21,869 nucleotides of DNA from Ruminococcus sp. CAG:254 (GCA_000433635.1 HF997869.1:1-21869), one strand, 5' to 3'; numbered from the stretch's first letter, positions 1 through 8,384 are shown. Notes: generated by a model from the sequence alone, not told the origin. Translations and numbers: made by a program.

Positions 1-1
1 T

Positions 2-42
2 CCGCCGAGCTGAGCCAGCTCGACCGCAGTTCGCCTGCGGCG
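2..42. repeat. GC-rich double-hairpin repeat, copy 1
   Basis: A 41 bp GC-rich unit found again at 20604-20644 in the same orientation, differing mainly by one extra T in the second loop (TTCG here) and loss of the last G. It contains two perfect 6 bp stems, GAGCTG/CAGCTC (7-12 with 16-21) and CCGCAG/CTGCGG (24-29 with 35-40), and short outer complementarity between its ends, so it could fold as a three-way junction. It sits just beyond the htpG terminator. No poly-T follows it on either strand, so it is not an ordinary terminator. The window starts here, so the full left end is not visible. Confidence 0.7.
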
Positions 43-72
43 AAAGATTTTTACAACGTCCTGCTTCAAAAT

Positions 73-117
73 AAAAACTCCCCTGCCTGTTTCTTTTAAC
101 AAGCAGAGGAGTTTTAA
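73..117 (-). terminator. Rho-independent terminator of htpG
   Basis: A 13 bp stem (74-86 with 103-115) closes a loop of 16 bases and is followed on the minus strand by a T-rich run ending GTTTTTATTTT. The single imperfect pair is a G-U wobble when read on the minus strand but a C-A mismatch on the plus strand, which fits minus-strand transcription from htpG, whose stop codon lies about 20 bases upstream. Confidence 0.85.
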
Positions 118-134
118 AAATTCCAATGAATCGC

Positions 135-2024
135 TTATGCTTCCATCAATTCACAAATCAAATTCGAGAATGCAACCGGATCTGCAATCGGCATGCCCTC
201 AATCAACAATGCCTGATTATACAGCAGCTGGCTATACTTGCCCAGCATTTCATCATCCAATGTTTTCAGCTTCTGATAAATCGGATGCTCCGGATTCAGT
301 TCCAGAATCGTTTGTGCCTGTACTGGCTGGTCAACGCCCGGCATTGCATTCAAAGTCTTTGCCATTTCCATGGACAAATCCCCTTCGTTGCTCAGGCAAA
401 CCGGATGCGATTTCAGTCTACCGGACAGCTTTACCTTTGCAACCTTGCCATCCAATGCCTTCTGCATGGTTTCCAGCATATCCTTGCTTTCGGTTTCTTT
501 CTGTTCGAGTTCCTTCTTTTCTTCTTCACTCTCCAGATTCAAATCATTTGCAGAAACGGACTTGAATTCCTTGTCCTTATACTTCATCAGCATTCTGATT
601 GCAAATTCATCTACGCTGTCGGTAAAGTACAGGATTTCATAACCCTTATCCTTAACCAGTTCGGTCTGCGGCAGAGCCTCAATTCTGGCAATGCTTTCGC
701 CGCATGCGTAATAAATGCAAGTCTGGTCTTCCGGCATCCGGTCAACATATTCTGCCAGACTGGTCAGCTTCTGATCCTTAGAGGAAGTAAACAGCAGCAA
801 GTCTTGCAGCATATCCTTATGCATACCATAGTCCGAATAAACACCATATTTCAGCTGCAAGCCAAATGCCTGATAGAACTTTTCATACTGTTCCCGTTCG
901 TTCTTCATCATCCGGCTGAGTTCATTCTTAATGGTTCGTTCCACACTCTTTGCAATCAACCGCATCTGGGCATCGTGCTGGAGCATTTCACGAGAAATGT
1001 TCAGGGAAACATCTTCGGAGTCTACCAGACCCTTTACAAAGCTGAAGTAATCCGGCAGCAAGTCTTCGCAGCGTTCCATAATCAAAACGCCGTTTGCATA
1101 CAGCTGCAAGCCCTTTTCATATTCTTTCGAATAGTAGTTGAACGGTGCCCGTTCCGGAATATACAACAATGCATCATAAGTAACTGTTCCTTCGTTGTGT
1201 ACCAAAGCGTGATGCAGTGGGTTGCTGTAATCGTTGAACTTGTCCTTATAGAAGTTGTTGTAATCGTCATCCGTCAGTTCGTTCTTGTTCTTCTTCCAGA
1301 GCGGTGTCATGCTGTTCAGTGTCACCAGTTCTGTATATTCTTCGTACTCGTCCGAATCTTCCTTCTTCCGAGACTTGGTCATTTCCATGCGAATTGGGAA
1401 ACGAATATAATCACTATACCGCTTTACCAAAGACTGAATCCGGTACTGGTCGAGGTAATCGCTGTACTTTTCTGCTCCCTCTTCCTTGTCTTCTTCATCC
1501 GGCAGGAGTTCCAGTGTGATTTCTGTACCAACAGTGTCCTTGTCACATTCATCAATGGTGTAACCGTCTGTTCCCTCAGACTGCCATACATATGCTTTCT
1601 CTGCACCAAATGCCTTGGACTTTACAGTCACCCGACTAGCAACCATAAATGCAGAATAGAAACCAACACCGAATTGACCGATAATCTGGTGGTCATCTTC
1701 CATCTGGTTTTCGCTCTTGAACTGCAAAGAACCGCTGTTTGCAATTGTGCCGAGGTGTTCTTCCAGTTCTTCCTTGGTCATACCGATCCCATTATCTTTA
1801 ATGGTCAGAGTACGGTTTTCTTTATCTGGAATAATTTCAATGGCAAAATCTGATTTCGTCATATTGACGCTGTCATCCGTCAACGAACGGAAATACAACT
1901 TGTCAATTGCATCGCTTGCATTAGAAATCAATTCCCGCAGGAAAATTTCCTTGTGGGTATAAATCGAATGAATCATCAAATCTAAGAGCCGCTTGGACTC
2001 TGCTTTAAACTGTTTCTGTTCCAT
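135..2024 (-). CDS. htpG: Molecular chaperone HtpG (Hsp90 family)
   Basis: Cytosolic ATP-dependent Hsp90 chaperone, 629 aa, normal bacterial HtpG length. The N-terminal GHKL ATPase motifs are all visible: NASDA (residues 35-39), DNGIGM (77-82) and GQFGVGF (116-122). The middle-domain segment ISREMLQHD and a full C-terminal dimerisation region follow. I start at ATG 2024 because MEQKQFKAESKRLL matches the usual HtpG N-terminus; an in-frame TTG two codons upstream is less likely. The ribosome binding site is weak (GGGATTGG). The gene is monocistronic, with its own promoter, a CIRCE operator and a terminator. HtpG is not under CIRCE in Bacillus subtilis, so this regulation is lineage-specific. 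Identity is certain. Confidence 0.98.
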   Translation of the reverse strand: MEQKQFKAESKRLLDLMIHSIYTHKEIFLRELISNASDAIDKLYFRSLTDDSVNMTKSDFAIEIIPDKENRTLTIKDNGIGMTKEELEEHLGTIANSGSLQFKSENQMEDDHQIIGQFGVGFYSAFMVASRVTVKSKAFGAEKAYVWQSEGTDGYTIDECDKDTVGTEITLELLPDEEDKEEGAEKYSDYLDQYRIQSLVKRYSDYIRFPIRMEMTKSRKKEDSDEYEEYTELVTLNSMTPLWKKNKNELTDDDYNNFYKDKFNDYSNPLHHALVHNEGTVTYDALLYIPERAPFNYYSKEYEKGLQLYANGVLIMERCEDLLPDYFSFVKGLVDSEDVSLNISREMLQHDAQMRLIAKSVERTIKNELSRMMKNEREQYEKFYQAFGLQLKYGVYSDYGMHKDMLQDLLLFTSSKDQKLTSLAEYVDRMPEDQTCIYYACGESIARIEALPQTELVKDKGYEILYFTDSVDEFAIRMLMKYKDKEFKSVSANDLNLESEEEKKELEQKETESKDMLETMQKALDGKVAKVKLSGRLKSHPVCLSNEGDLSMEMAKTLNAMPGVDQPVQAQTILELNPEHPIYQKLKTLDDEMLGKYSQLLYNQALLIEGMPIADPVAFSNLICELMEA

Positions 2025-2066
2025 ATCCAATCCCGACTGCGTTACCGCAGCCGCTCCCTTCTGAAA

Positions 2067-2093
2067 TTAGCACTCTTTCTATTTGAGTGCTAA
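2067..2093 (-). promoter_or_regulatory. CIRCE operator (HrcA site) of htpG
   Basis: A perfect consensus CIRCE inverted repeat, TTAGCACTC-N9-GAGTGCTAA, with halves at 2067-2075 and 2085-2093. It lies a few bases downstream of the htpG -10 box and overlaps the expected transcription start, the normal place for HrcA repression. HrcA itself is not in this window. Confidence 0.95.
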
Positions 2094-2097
2094 CACT

Positions 2098-2125
2098 ATT
2101 ATAGCACTTGTGCTAAATTCGTCAA
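2098..2125 (-). promoter_or_regulatory. Sigma-A promoter of htpG
   Basis: On the minus strand TTGACG (2120-2125) and TATAAT (2098-2103) are separated by 16 bp, directly upstream of the CIRCE box. The spacer carries a second inverted repeat, TAGCAC-TT-GTGCTA (2102-2115), which repeats the core of the CIRCE half-site in a compact arrangement. Confidence 0.9.
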
Positions 2126-2253
2126 GGCGTTGATTCGATTATTTACAGTTTGTTTACATTTAGAGTGATTTTTGTTGGTGTTTCTTTCTGCTCTTTGCAA
2201 ATACTATGGATATATCCGAAATCAAAACCAATCTGAAACTTTCACCCAGACAG

Positions 2254-2290
2254 AAAAAACCGCTGCCCGAATCCATCTCCGAACAGCGGT
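2254..2290 (-). terminator. Terminator of the EcsC-family gene
   Basis: Stem ACCGCTG/CAGCGGT (2259-2265 with 2284-2290) followed on the minus strand by a run of six T. It starts about 20 bases past the stop codon of the EcsC-family gene. Confidence 0.75.
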
Positions 2291-2310
2291 CATTCATCTA
2301 TTTCTATTTT

Positions 2311-2985
2311 TTATTTCAGCAAAAAAACTTTCATTGCCCGTTTTCCAATGGCTTTTGTTTCAACGAGATTCAAACCACCATTGACAACGCCTCCGGCAAC
2401 GGGTACAACCTTTACCAGATTGATAACACCCTTTTGCCCGAACTTTGTCAGAAACCGAAAGCCCAGCTTCTGATTGATTTTCGTCAGAACCGTTCCCGGC
2501 AGTTTCTTTAACAACTGCAAAGAAGCTCGGTTTGCCGTCTTTACCCCAACCTGTTTCAACAGATTTCCGACTTCGACTTTCAACAAAGTTGCAAACACCA
2601 TGGATTTCACAACATCATCCTGCAACGAATAACCGCCCATGACTGCAATGGCTGCAATCATGCGAATCTGCACGTACATGGAAGAGCCAATATCAGCGGT
2701 AATAGTTGCCGGCAGCGTAATCAATCCGCCCAATCCGGTCAAAAATCCAGTTGTCGTGCATTTGGTAACCTGCATCCGAATCAGCTGCTCGGCTGCCTGT
2801 TCTTTCTTTCCGCCACAGTTCGATAAGTATTCCTGTGCCAGTGCTTCCACAGACTTCGCCCCAGGAATGCCCTTTAATGCACCATCATATAACTTCCCCA
2901 GCAAGTTCCAGCCCTTTTCACCCTCTTGAACCGCTTTTCCTTCCGCAGCGTTTAAATCTATGATTTGTGTTGTTTCTGTTCCCAT
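2311..2985 (-). CDS. EcsC family protein
   Basis: A 224 aa protein that I assign to the EcsC family (PF12787) from its overall pattern: an N-terminal helical part with KGIPGAKSVEALAQEYL, a glycine-rich hydrophobic centre (TTTGFLTGLGGLITLPATI, then ADIGSSMYVQIRMIAAIA), and a C-terminal GVKTANRAS...VPVAGGVVNGGLN segment. EcsC proteins are peripheral or membrane-linked and of unclear biochemical function. I chose ATG 2985, which has AAGGGGCGG upstream; a TTG at 3006 is possible but abuts its SD-like sequence. It has its own strong promoter and terminator and is divergent from a small XRE regulator, which could control it. Family assignment is fairly safe; function is unknown. Confidence 0.85.
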   Translation of the reverse strand: MGTETTQIIDLNAAEGKAVQEGEKGWNLLGKLYDGALKGIPGAKSVEALAQEYLSNCGGKKEQAAEQLIRMQVTKCTTTGFLTGLGGLITLPATITADIGSSMYVQIRMIAAIAVMGGYSLQDDVVKSMVFATLLKVEVGNLLKQVGVKTANRASLQLLKKLPGTVLTKINQKLGFRFLTKFGQKGVINLVKVVPVAGGVVNGGLNLVETKAIGKRAMKVFLLK

Positions 2986-3032
2986 ACATACCGCCCCTTT
3001 TTTCAATCCTTCGGCAAGTTTTTTCTTCCTTG

Positions 3033-3061
3033 ATTATAAACAAAATTATTTTTCTTGTCAA
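3033..3061 (-). promoter_or_regulatory. Sigma-A promoter of the EcsC-family gene
   Basis: Consensus TTGACA (3056-3061), a 17 bp spacer and TATAAT (3033-3038) on the minus strand, about 50 bases upstream of the chosen start. Confidence 0.9.
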
Positions 3062-3125
3062 GATTTTGCGAATTTCCGTCCCTGCAAAAATTCTATATGA
3101 AAATCAGATTTCAACTTTCATGCTG

Positions 3126-3154
3126 TTTACATTTGAAAAATTGTCCGATACGCT
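3126..3154 (+). promoter_or_regulatory. Candidate promoter of the XRE regulator
   Basis: TTTACA (3126-3131), 17 bp, then TACGCT (3149-3154), about 25 bases before the start codon. The -10 box is poor, so this is tentative. Confidence 0.4.
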
Positions 3155-3178
3155 ATTTCATGATTGCGAGGTGATGAA

Positions 3179-3517
3179 ATGAATCTGGATTACAAGCAAA
3201 TCGGAAAAAATCTTGCAAGGCGGAGAAAGGAACTGCGACTGAAACAATATGAAGTCTGTGAACGTGCTGGTATCAACGATAAGTATCTCTCCTGTATCGA
3301 AACCGCCCGTTCGATTCCCAGTCTGGAAGTGTTCCTGCGGCTCTGCGAAGCCCTCGAAACCACTCCTGACCATATTCTGTTGGGCTCTGTCTGCGAAACA
3401 GACCCCACACAATCGGAAGCAGTTCTATTGGAAAAGTTTCGTTCGCTTTCTCCAAAAGGTCAGCACCTTTCCCTTGCATTCATGAATTGGATTGCCGATG
3501 AACTCGACTGTTTCTAA
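3179..3517 (+). CDS. XRE-family helix-turn-helix transcriptional regulator
   Basis: A 112 aa DNA-binding protein. Residues 5-62 form a Cro/C1-type HTH: IGKNLARRRKELRLKQYEV, then the recognition region AGINDKYLSCIETARSIPS and LCEALETTPDHILLGS. A short helical C-terminal part (about 75-112) probably serves dimerisation; no ligand or peptidase domain is visible. ATG 3179 has GAGGTG five bases upstream and is preferred over TTG 3164. It is a single-gene unit ending in a strong terminator and diverges from the EcsC-family gene, the obvious candidate target along with its own promoter. The target is inference. Confidence 0.92.
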   Translation: MNLDYKQIGKNLARRRKELRLKQYEVCERAGINDKYLSCIETARSIPSLEVFLRLCEALETTPDHILLGSVCETDPTQSEAVLLEKFRSLSPKGQHLSLAFMNWIADELDCF

Positions 3518-3588
3518 TTCACTCTTCCATTATACCCATGCTTGCAGACAGGCGGTTGTCCGTTTAAAAACATTTTACAAATTTCATG

Positions 3589-3637
3589 CAAGTTCCCCGT
3601 TTCTGTTGTTCGATAGAAACGGGGAACTTGTTTTTTT
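3589..3637 (+). terminator. Terminator of the XRE regulator
   Basis: A perfect 16 bp stem (3589-3604 with 3615-3630), 10-base loop, followed by seven T. It lies about 70 bases after the regulator stop codon. Confidence 0.93.
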
Positions 3638-3789
3638 CGAGCTGCAAGAAATGCATTTCATCCGGAAAATTCCTGTTCAATTTCGACAAAATTTTGATTT
3701 TATTTTCAATGTTTCGTTTATAATACAATCATCTTATTTCTAATGTTATAAACTTTCTTGAAAAATCATTGAATTTACAGCCAAATCCC

Positions 3790-3818
3790 TTGTCATCTGC
3801 GAAATTCTGTGCTACAAT
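3790..3818 (+). promoter_or_regulatory. Orphan plus-strand promoter facing the antisense of the CmpB-family gene
   Basis: TTGTCA (3790-3795), 17 bp, TACAAT (3813-3818). No plus-strand gene starts nearby; transcription would run antisense through the minus-strand gene at 3846-4244 and reach malQ only after about 530 bases. The rest of the 3518-3845 gap holds the terminator above and AT-rich sequence, including a TATAAT at 3719-3724 without a good -35 box. No small gene is seen in it. Confidence 0.5.
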
Positions 3819-3845
3819 GTTTTCATACCATTCCGGTTTCCATGG

Positions 3846-4244
3846 TCACTGAAATCGTTTCCGTACGACTTCACAAATCCCCAGTGCCGGAATGCAAACC
3901 AAAAACCAAAGGACAGAAAACGGCAGACAAATCTGCCCATATACATTCCATGGCATTTCTCGATAACTCCAGACATGCCACTGCAAGACTAGATTATCCA
4001 ACACACCAACCACCATTTCGAGTGCGGTAATGATAAACGCCCCCGACAACGCCTGCAACAACAGCGTATGCCGTGGAGCTGTGCCATGCAGCCGATATAG
4101 CAGCATGCCCACGATTCCGCCCAGCAGCGTCATCGTCCAGTGGGTATATCCTCTTGCAGCAATCTCCAACAAACTATAGATAAAACAACCCAGCAAAAAC
4201 ATGATTCCATATTCATAGGCATGGATTTTCTGCGGTGCAGTCAT
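3846..4244 (-). CDS. Small membrane protein, CmpB / putative ABC transporter type IV family
   Basis: A 132 aa protein with four likely membrane segments (about residues 13-29, 37-51, 63-83 and 105-127). The pattern GCFIYSLLEIAARGYTHW near the start and WSYREMPWNVYGQICLPFS near the end fits the family annotated as putative ABC transporter type IV (PF06541, CmpB). The function of that family is poorly defined and no transporter partner is nearby. The start is uncertain: ATG 4244 has a strong AAGGAGG at an 11-base spacing; GTG 4289 (AAGGA, 6 bases) and ATG 4313 (155 aa) also have possible sites. It is convergent with the XRE regulator and divergent from malQ. Confidence 0.75.
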   Translation of the reverse strand: MTAPQKIHAYEYGIMFLLGCFIYSLLEIAARGYTHWTMTLLGGIVGMLLYRLHGTAPRHTLLLQALSGAFIITALEMVVGVLDNLVLQWHVWSYREMPWNVYGQICLPFSVLWFLVCIPALGICEVVRKRFQ

Positions 4245-4356
4245 CGCTGTTCCAGCCTCCTTTCCATGATTTTTCTGGATTTTCACCACATCCTGTCCTT
4301 TAGTATTTACCATCCAACCTTATGGTATACGATATAGAAAGAAAGGAATTTTATCC

Positions 4357-5886
4357 ATGAGAAGAAGTGGCATTTTAATGCACATCTCCAGCCTGCCCTC
4401 TCGCTACGGCATCGGCAAACTGGGTGCATCCGCTTATCAATTTGCGGACTTTCTGAAAAAAAGCGGTGTTTCTGTCTGGCAGATTCTTCCGCTCTCTCCG
4501 ACTAGCTACGGCGATTCTCCGTACCAGTCTTTTTCCGCTTATGCCGGAAATCCATATTTCATCGACTTTGAACAGCTGGAAGAACAAGGTCTGCTCGAAC
4601 ATACCGATTATGCAGATGCCAACTGGGGCAGCCCAAACAAAGTTGACTACGAACGCCTCTATCAGATGTGCTTTCCGATTCTGAAAAAGGCATTTCAGGC
4701 ATTTGACCGCACAAATCCGGATTATGTTGCATTCTGTGAAAAGCATCGGGCTTGGCTGCCGGATTATGCCCTGTTTATGGCTCTGAAATTTGCCCATAAT
4801 GGAAAGGCATGGACAGAATGGGAACCGGAACTGGCAATGCGGAATGCAGAATCCCTGCAAAAGGCTCGCTCGAAATACATCGAAGACGTGCAGTTCTTCC
4901 AGGTTATTCAGTACTGGTTCTATTCGCAGTGGGATAAGCTGAAAACGTACTGCAACGAAAATGGCATCTCCCTCATCGGTGATATGCCGATCTATGTTTC
5001 CTATGACAGCGTAGAAGTCTGGTCACAGCCGGAACTGTTTGAACTCGACCGACAGCACCGCCCGATTGCCGTTGCAGGCTGTCCGCCGGATGTCTTTTCT
5101 CCAACCGGTCAGCTCTGGGGCAATCCGCTCTATGATTGGGATTACCACAAGAAAACCGGATATGCATGGTGGATTCAGCGGCTGGCGTTTGCTACCTCCA
5201 TCTATGACACCGTTCGGATTGACCACTTCCGTGGATTTGAAAGCTATTACAGCATTCCTTACGGCAACCCAACTGCCGAAATCGGCGAATGGAGAAAAGG
5301 CCCAAATACTGCCCTGTTTGAAGCTGCACAAGCTGCACTGGGCGACCTCTCTATCATTGCAGAAGACCTCGGCTTTATCACGCCGGAAGTGCAAAAAATG
5401 CTGGATGCCTGTGGCTATCCGGGGATGAAAGTTACCCAGTTCGCATTCAGCGATGGTGCAAAGAACACCTACCTGCCACAGAACTACAAGACAACAAACT
5501 GCGTTGCCTATACCGGAACGCACGATAATATGACGCTGAATGGTTGGGTTTACGGGGCAAGCGATAAGGAAATCAGCTTCGCAAAACGCTATTTACGGGT
5601 CAGAGATCGCAAAGATTTACCAGAATCCATGCTCCGCATCACCTGGGGCAGCATCGCAGACCTTGCCATTGGTCAGGTGCAGGATTTCTTGCAAGAACCG
5701 GCAAACGCTCGGATGAATACGCCGTCAACTGCGTTCGGCAACTGGCAGTATCGCACCACCGCCAAGCAGTTCAACCACAAGCTTTCCAAGAAAATTTATC
5801 AGTTAAACGCATTGTATAACCGTCTGCCGGAAGAAGAAGATTCCGCAGCCGAAACCGATACCAAAGAAATCGAACTGGAGGACTGA
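4357..5886 (+). CDS. malQ: 4-alpha-glucanotransferase (amylomaltase, GH77)
   Basis: Cytosolic disproportionating enzyme, 509 aa, typical of bacterial GH77. It transfers 4-alpha-glucan segments between maltodextrins and releases glucose. The N-terminus RRSGILMHISSLPSRYGIG and the segment PTSYGDSPYQSFSAYAGNP are family signatures. Catalytic residues are visible: nucleophile D289 in RIDHFRG, acid/base E336 in IAEDLG, and stabiliser D390 in THDN, close to the numbering of Thermus amylomaltase. ATG 4357 follows AAAGGA. The stop lies 5 bases before glgP, whose GGAGG is inside the malQ 3' end, so the two are one operon. A weak promoter may lie in the short gap to the divergent gene. Confidence 0.97.
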   Translation: MRRSGILMHISSLPSRYGIGKLGASAYQFADFLKKSGVSVWQILPLSPTSYGDSPYQSFSAYAGNPYFIDFEQLEEQGLLEHTDYADANWGSPNKVDYERLYQMCFPILKKAFQAFDRTNPDYVAFCEKHRAWLPDYALFMALKFAHNGKAWTEWEPELAMRNAESLQKARSKYIEDVQFFQVIQYWFYSQWDKLKTYCNENGISLIGDMPIYVSYDSVEVWSQPELFELDRQHRPIAVAGCPPDVFSPTGQLWGNPLYDWDYHKKTGYAWWIQRLAFATSIYDTVRIDHFRGFESYYSIPYGNPTAEIGEWRKGPNTALFEAAQAALGDLSIIAEDLGFITPEVQKMLDACGYPGMKVTQFAFSDGAKNTYLPQNYKTTNCVAYTGTHDNMTLNGWVYGASDKEISFAKRYLRVRDRKDLPESMLRITWGSIADLAIGQVQDFLQEPANARMNTPSTAFGNWQYRTTAKQFNHKLSKKIYQLNALYNRLPEEEDSAAETDTKEIELED

Positions 5887-5891
5887 ACCCC

Positions 5892-8249
5892 ATGCAGAAA
5901 GATCAACTGAAAGAACAACTGACACAGGCACTCGCTGGCATTGCTCCGAAGAATGCCACCCCACAGCAGCTGCATCAGGCAATCGGTGATGTCGTGATGC
6001 ACAACATCGCAGAAAACTGGAGCAAAAGCACACAGGCTCATGAAACCAACCGCCATGCTTGCTATTTTTCCATGGAATTTCTGGTTGGACGGGCAGTCTT
6101 TAACAACCTGCTCTGTCTGGGCTGCTACAAAGAAGTGGAAACCGCTTTGCAGGAAATGGGTGCGTCACTCGCTTCTCTCGAAGAAATCGAAGACGCTGCC
6201 CTCGGTAACGGCGGTCTGGGACGGCTGGCTGCCTGCTTCCTCGACAGTGCTGCAACCCTGAATCTGCCGCTGGACGGCTATGGCATTCGCTACAAGTACG
6301 GTCTGTTCAAGCAGTCGATTGTAGACGGCTTCCAGAAGGAAGAACCGGACAACTGGATGCAGTACGGCGATGCATGGTCTGTTCGCTGCGAAAAGGATGC
6401 TGTTCTGGTACACTTCAACGGTCAGACCGTCAAGGCTGTTCCGTATGATATGCCGGTAATTGGCTGCAAGACCAAGCACATTGGCACACTGCGGCTCTGG
6501 CAGGCTGAACCCGTTCAGACATTTGACTTTGACCTGTTCAACCAGCAGAAATATCTCGAAGCTGCTGCGGAAACCGTCTATGCAGAGGATATTTCTCGGG
6601 TTCTCTATCCGAACGATGATACTTGGGACGGCAAGAAACTGCGGTTAAAGCAGCAGTATTTCTTCTGTGCCGCTTCCCTGTCTGATATTCTGAAAAAGCA
6701 CAAGGCAACCTATGGCACACTGGACAACTTAGCTGATAAACTGGCTGTTCAGCTGAACGACACCCATCCAGTTATCTCCATTCCGGAACTGATTCGCCTG
6801 CTGATGCTGGACGACAGCAAGCGGACATTTGCCGATGCATTCGCCATTGCTCAGAAGGTTTTCCGCTACACCAACCACACGGTTATGCCGGAAGCCCTCG
6901 AAAAGTGGGATTGCCATCTGGTGGAAGAACTGCTGCCGGAACTCTATCCGATCATTGTACAAATCAATGAAGCCATGCTGACCGAACTTTACCAGAAGAA
7001 CATTCCGCTGGAACAGATTGCAAAGATGAAGATTATTCAGAACGGCATGGTGCATATGGCACACTTAGCAGTTTATGCATCTTCTTACACCAACGGTGTT
7101 GCTGCCATCCACACCCAGATTCTGAAAGATACCGTTCTGGCAGACTGGTACAAGGTATGGCCGGAACGCTTCCTGAACGAAACCAATGGTATTACCCAGC
7201 GGCGTTGGCTGGCACTCTGCAATCAGGAACTGTCTGGACTGCTCACCGAACTGGCTGGCTCTGATGGTTGGATGACTGACCTCAAGCAGCTGAAGGCTCT
7301 GGAAACAAAGGGCTCACCGGAAGTTCTGGAACGCTTCTGCTCCATCAAGCAGACCAAAAAGCAGCAGCTGGCGGATTTCATCGCTGCAAAGGAAGACGTT
7401 ACCATCGACCCGAACAGCATCTTTGATATTCAGATTAAGCGGTTACACGAATACAAGCGGCAGCTGCTGAATGCATTCTCTATCCTGTATCTCTATGAGG
7501 GCATCAAGGACGGCAGCATTCAGAACTTTACCCCAACTACATTCCTGTTCGGTGCAAAGTCTGCTCCGGGCTATCGCCGTGCAAAGGCAATCATCAAGTT
7601 CATCAATGAAGTTGGCAAGCTGATTGCCAATGACCCAGACGTGAACCAACTGATTAAAGTGGTATTCGTTTCCAACTACAATGTATCCTATGCAGAAAAG
7701 CTGGTAGCTGCAGCTGATGTTTCTGAACAGATTTCTACTGCAGGTACAGAAGCCTCCGGTACTGGTAACATGAAGCTGATGCTGAATGGTGCAGTAACGC
7801 TGGGCACTTATGACGGTGCAAATGTCGAAATCGTAGAAGAAGCTGGCGAGGATTGCAACTATATCTTCGGTGCAAAGGTTGAAGAACTGGAAACCATTCT
7901 CCCGCAGTACGACAGCCGCAAGATTTTCTCTGAAAATCCGAAGATTCGCCGTGTTGTAGAACGTCTGATTGACGGCACACTCTCTGACGGCGGCAGCGGT
8001 GACTTCCGGGAACTGTATTATGCCCTGCTGGATGGTGCAAGCTGGCACGCTCCAGACCATTATTACTTGCTGGGCGATTTGGAAAGCTATGTGGCTGCAA
8101 AGCTGCGTTGCAATCAGGATTACCAGAACCGCATGGATTTCGCTGCAAAGCAGTGGAAAAATATCTGCAATGCAGGCAAGTTCAGCTCTGACAGAACGAT
8201 TGCTGGCTATGCAAAGGATATCTGGCAGATTGACCCAGTTACTCTCTAA
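5892..8249 (+). CDS. glgP: Glycogen/starch/maltodextrin phosphorylase (GT35)
   Basis: PLP-dependent alpha-glucan phosphorylase, 785 aa, complete. It cleaves terminal alpha-1,4 glucose units with phosphate to give glucose-1-phosphate. N-terminal motifs include ACYFSMEFLVGRA and LGNGGLGRLAACFLDS; DGYGIRYKYGLF and WMQYGDAW follow. The PLP site is EASGTGNMKLMLNG with the Schiff-base lysine K628. The start ATG 5892 has GGAGG 10 bases upstream, in the end of malQ. With MalQ it forms the standard maltodextrin/glycogen degradation pair: MalQ lengthens short chains, GlgP shortens them. Whether it prefers glycogen or maltodextrin cannot be decided from motifs; no synthesis genes (glgA, glgC) are in the window. 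A terminator follows. Confidence 0.97.
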   Translation: MQKDQLKEQLTQALAGIAPKNATPQQLHQAIGDVVMHNIAENWSKSTQAHETNRHACYFSMEFLVGRAVFNNLLCLGCYKEVETALQEMGASLASLEEIEDAALGNGGLGRLAACFLDSAATLNLPLDGYGIRYKYGLFKQSIVDGFQKEEPDNWMQYGDAWSVRCEKDAVLVHFNGQTVKAVPYDMPVIGCKTKHIGTLRLWQAEPVQTFDFDLFNQQKYLEAAAETVYAEDISRVLYPNDDTWDGKKLRLKQQYFFCAASLSDILKKHKATYGTLDNLADKLAVQLNDTHPVISIPELIRLLMLDDSKRTFADAFAIAQKVFRYTNHTVMPEALEKWDCHLVEELLPELYPIIVQINEAMLTELYQKNIPLEQIAKMKIIQNGMVHMAHLAVYASSYTNGVAAIHTQILKDTVLADWYKVWPERFLNETNGITQRRWLALCNQELSGLLTELAGSDGWMTDLKQLKALETKGSPEVLERFCSIKQTKKQQLADFIAAKEDVTIDPNSIFDIQIKRLHEYKRQLLNAFSILYLYEGIKDGSIQNFTPTTFLFGAKSAPGYRRAKAIIKFINEVGKLIANDPDVNQLIKVVFVSNYNVSYAEKLVAAADVSEQISTAGTEASGTGNMKLMLNGAVTLGTYDGANVEIVEEAGEDCNYIFGAKVEELETILPQYDSRKIFSENPKIRRVVERLIDGTLSDGGSGDFRELYYALLDGASWHAPDHYYLLGDLESYVAAKLRCNQDYQNRMDFAAKQWKNICNAGKFSSDRTIAGYAKDIWQIDPVTL

Positions 8250-8274
8250 GCTACGAATTATTTTGAAACGATAC

Positions 8275-8312
8275 AAACGGGAATGCTTCTTATAGTGTTC
8301 CCGTTTTTCTTT
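8275..8312 (+). terminator. Terminator of malQ-glgP
   Basis: Stem AAACGGGAA/TTCCCGTTT (8275-8283 with 8298-8306) with a 14-base loop and a T-rich tail, starting about 25 bases after the glgP stop. Confidence 0.85.
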
Positions 8313-8384
8313 TTGAGATATGTTAAAATTACACAAAATTATCCGTTAAATTTTCAAAAATAGTGACATTATTACAAAGATTCC

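Noticed and set aside
126..1853. Long plus-strand open frame (575 codons) opposite htpG
   Set aside because: Low-complexity, Phe/Ile/Gln-rich translation with no domain, exactly antisense to an unmistakable htpG; it is a mirror effect of htpG codon usage.
4300..4356. malQ promoter (TTTACC with TACGAT downstream)
   Set aside because: Both boxes are poor and the region may also hold the start of the divergent gene; not strong enough to list.
7443..8336. Minus-strand open frame opposite the 3' half of glgP
   Set aside because: Antisense to conserved glgP sequence including the PLP site; no ribosome site or recognisable family.
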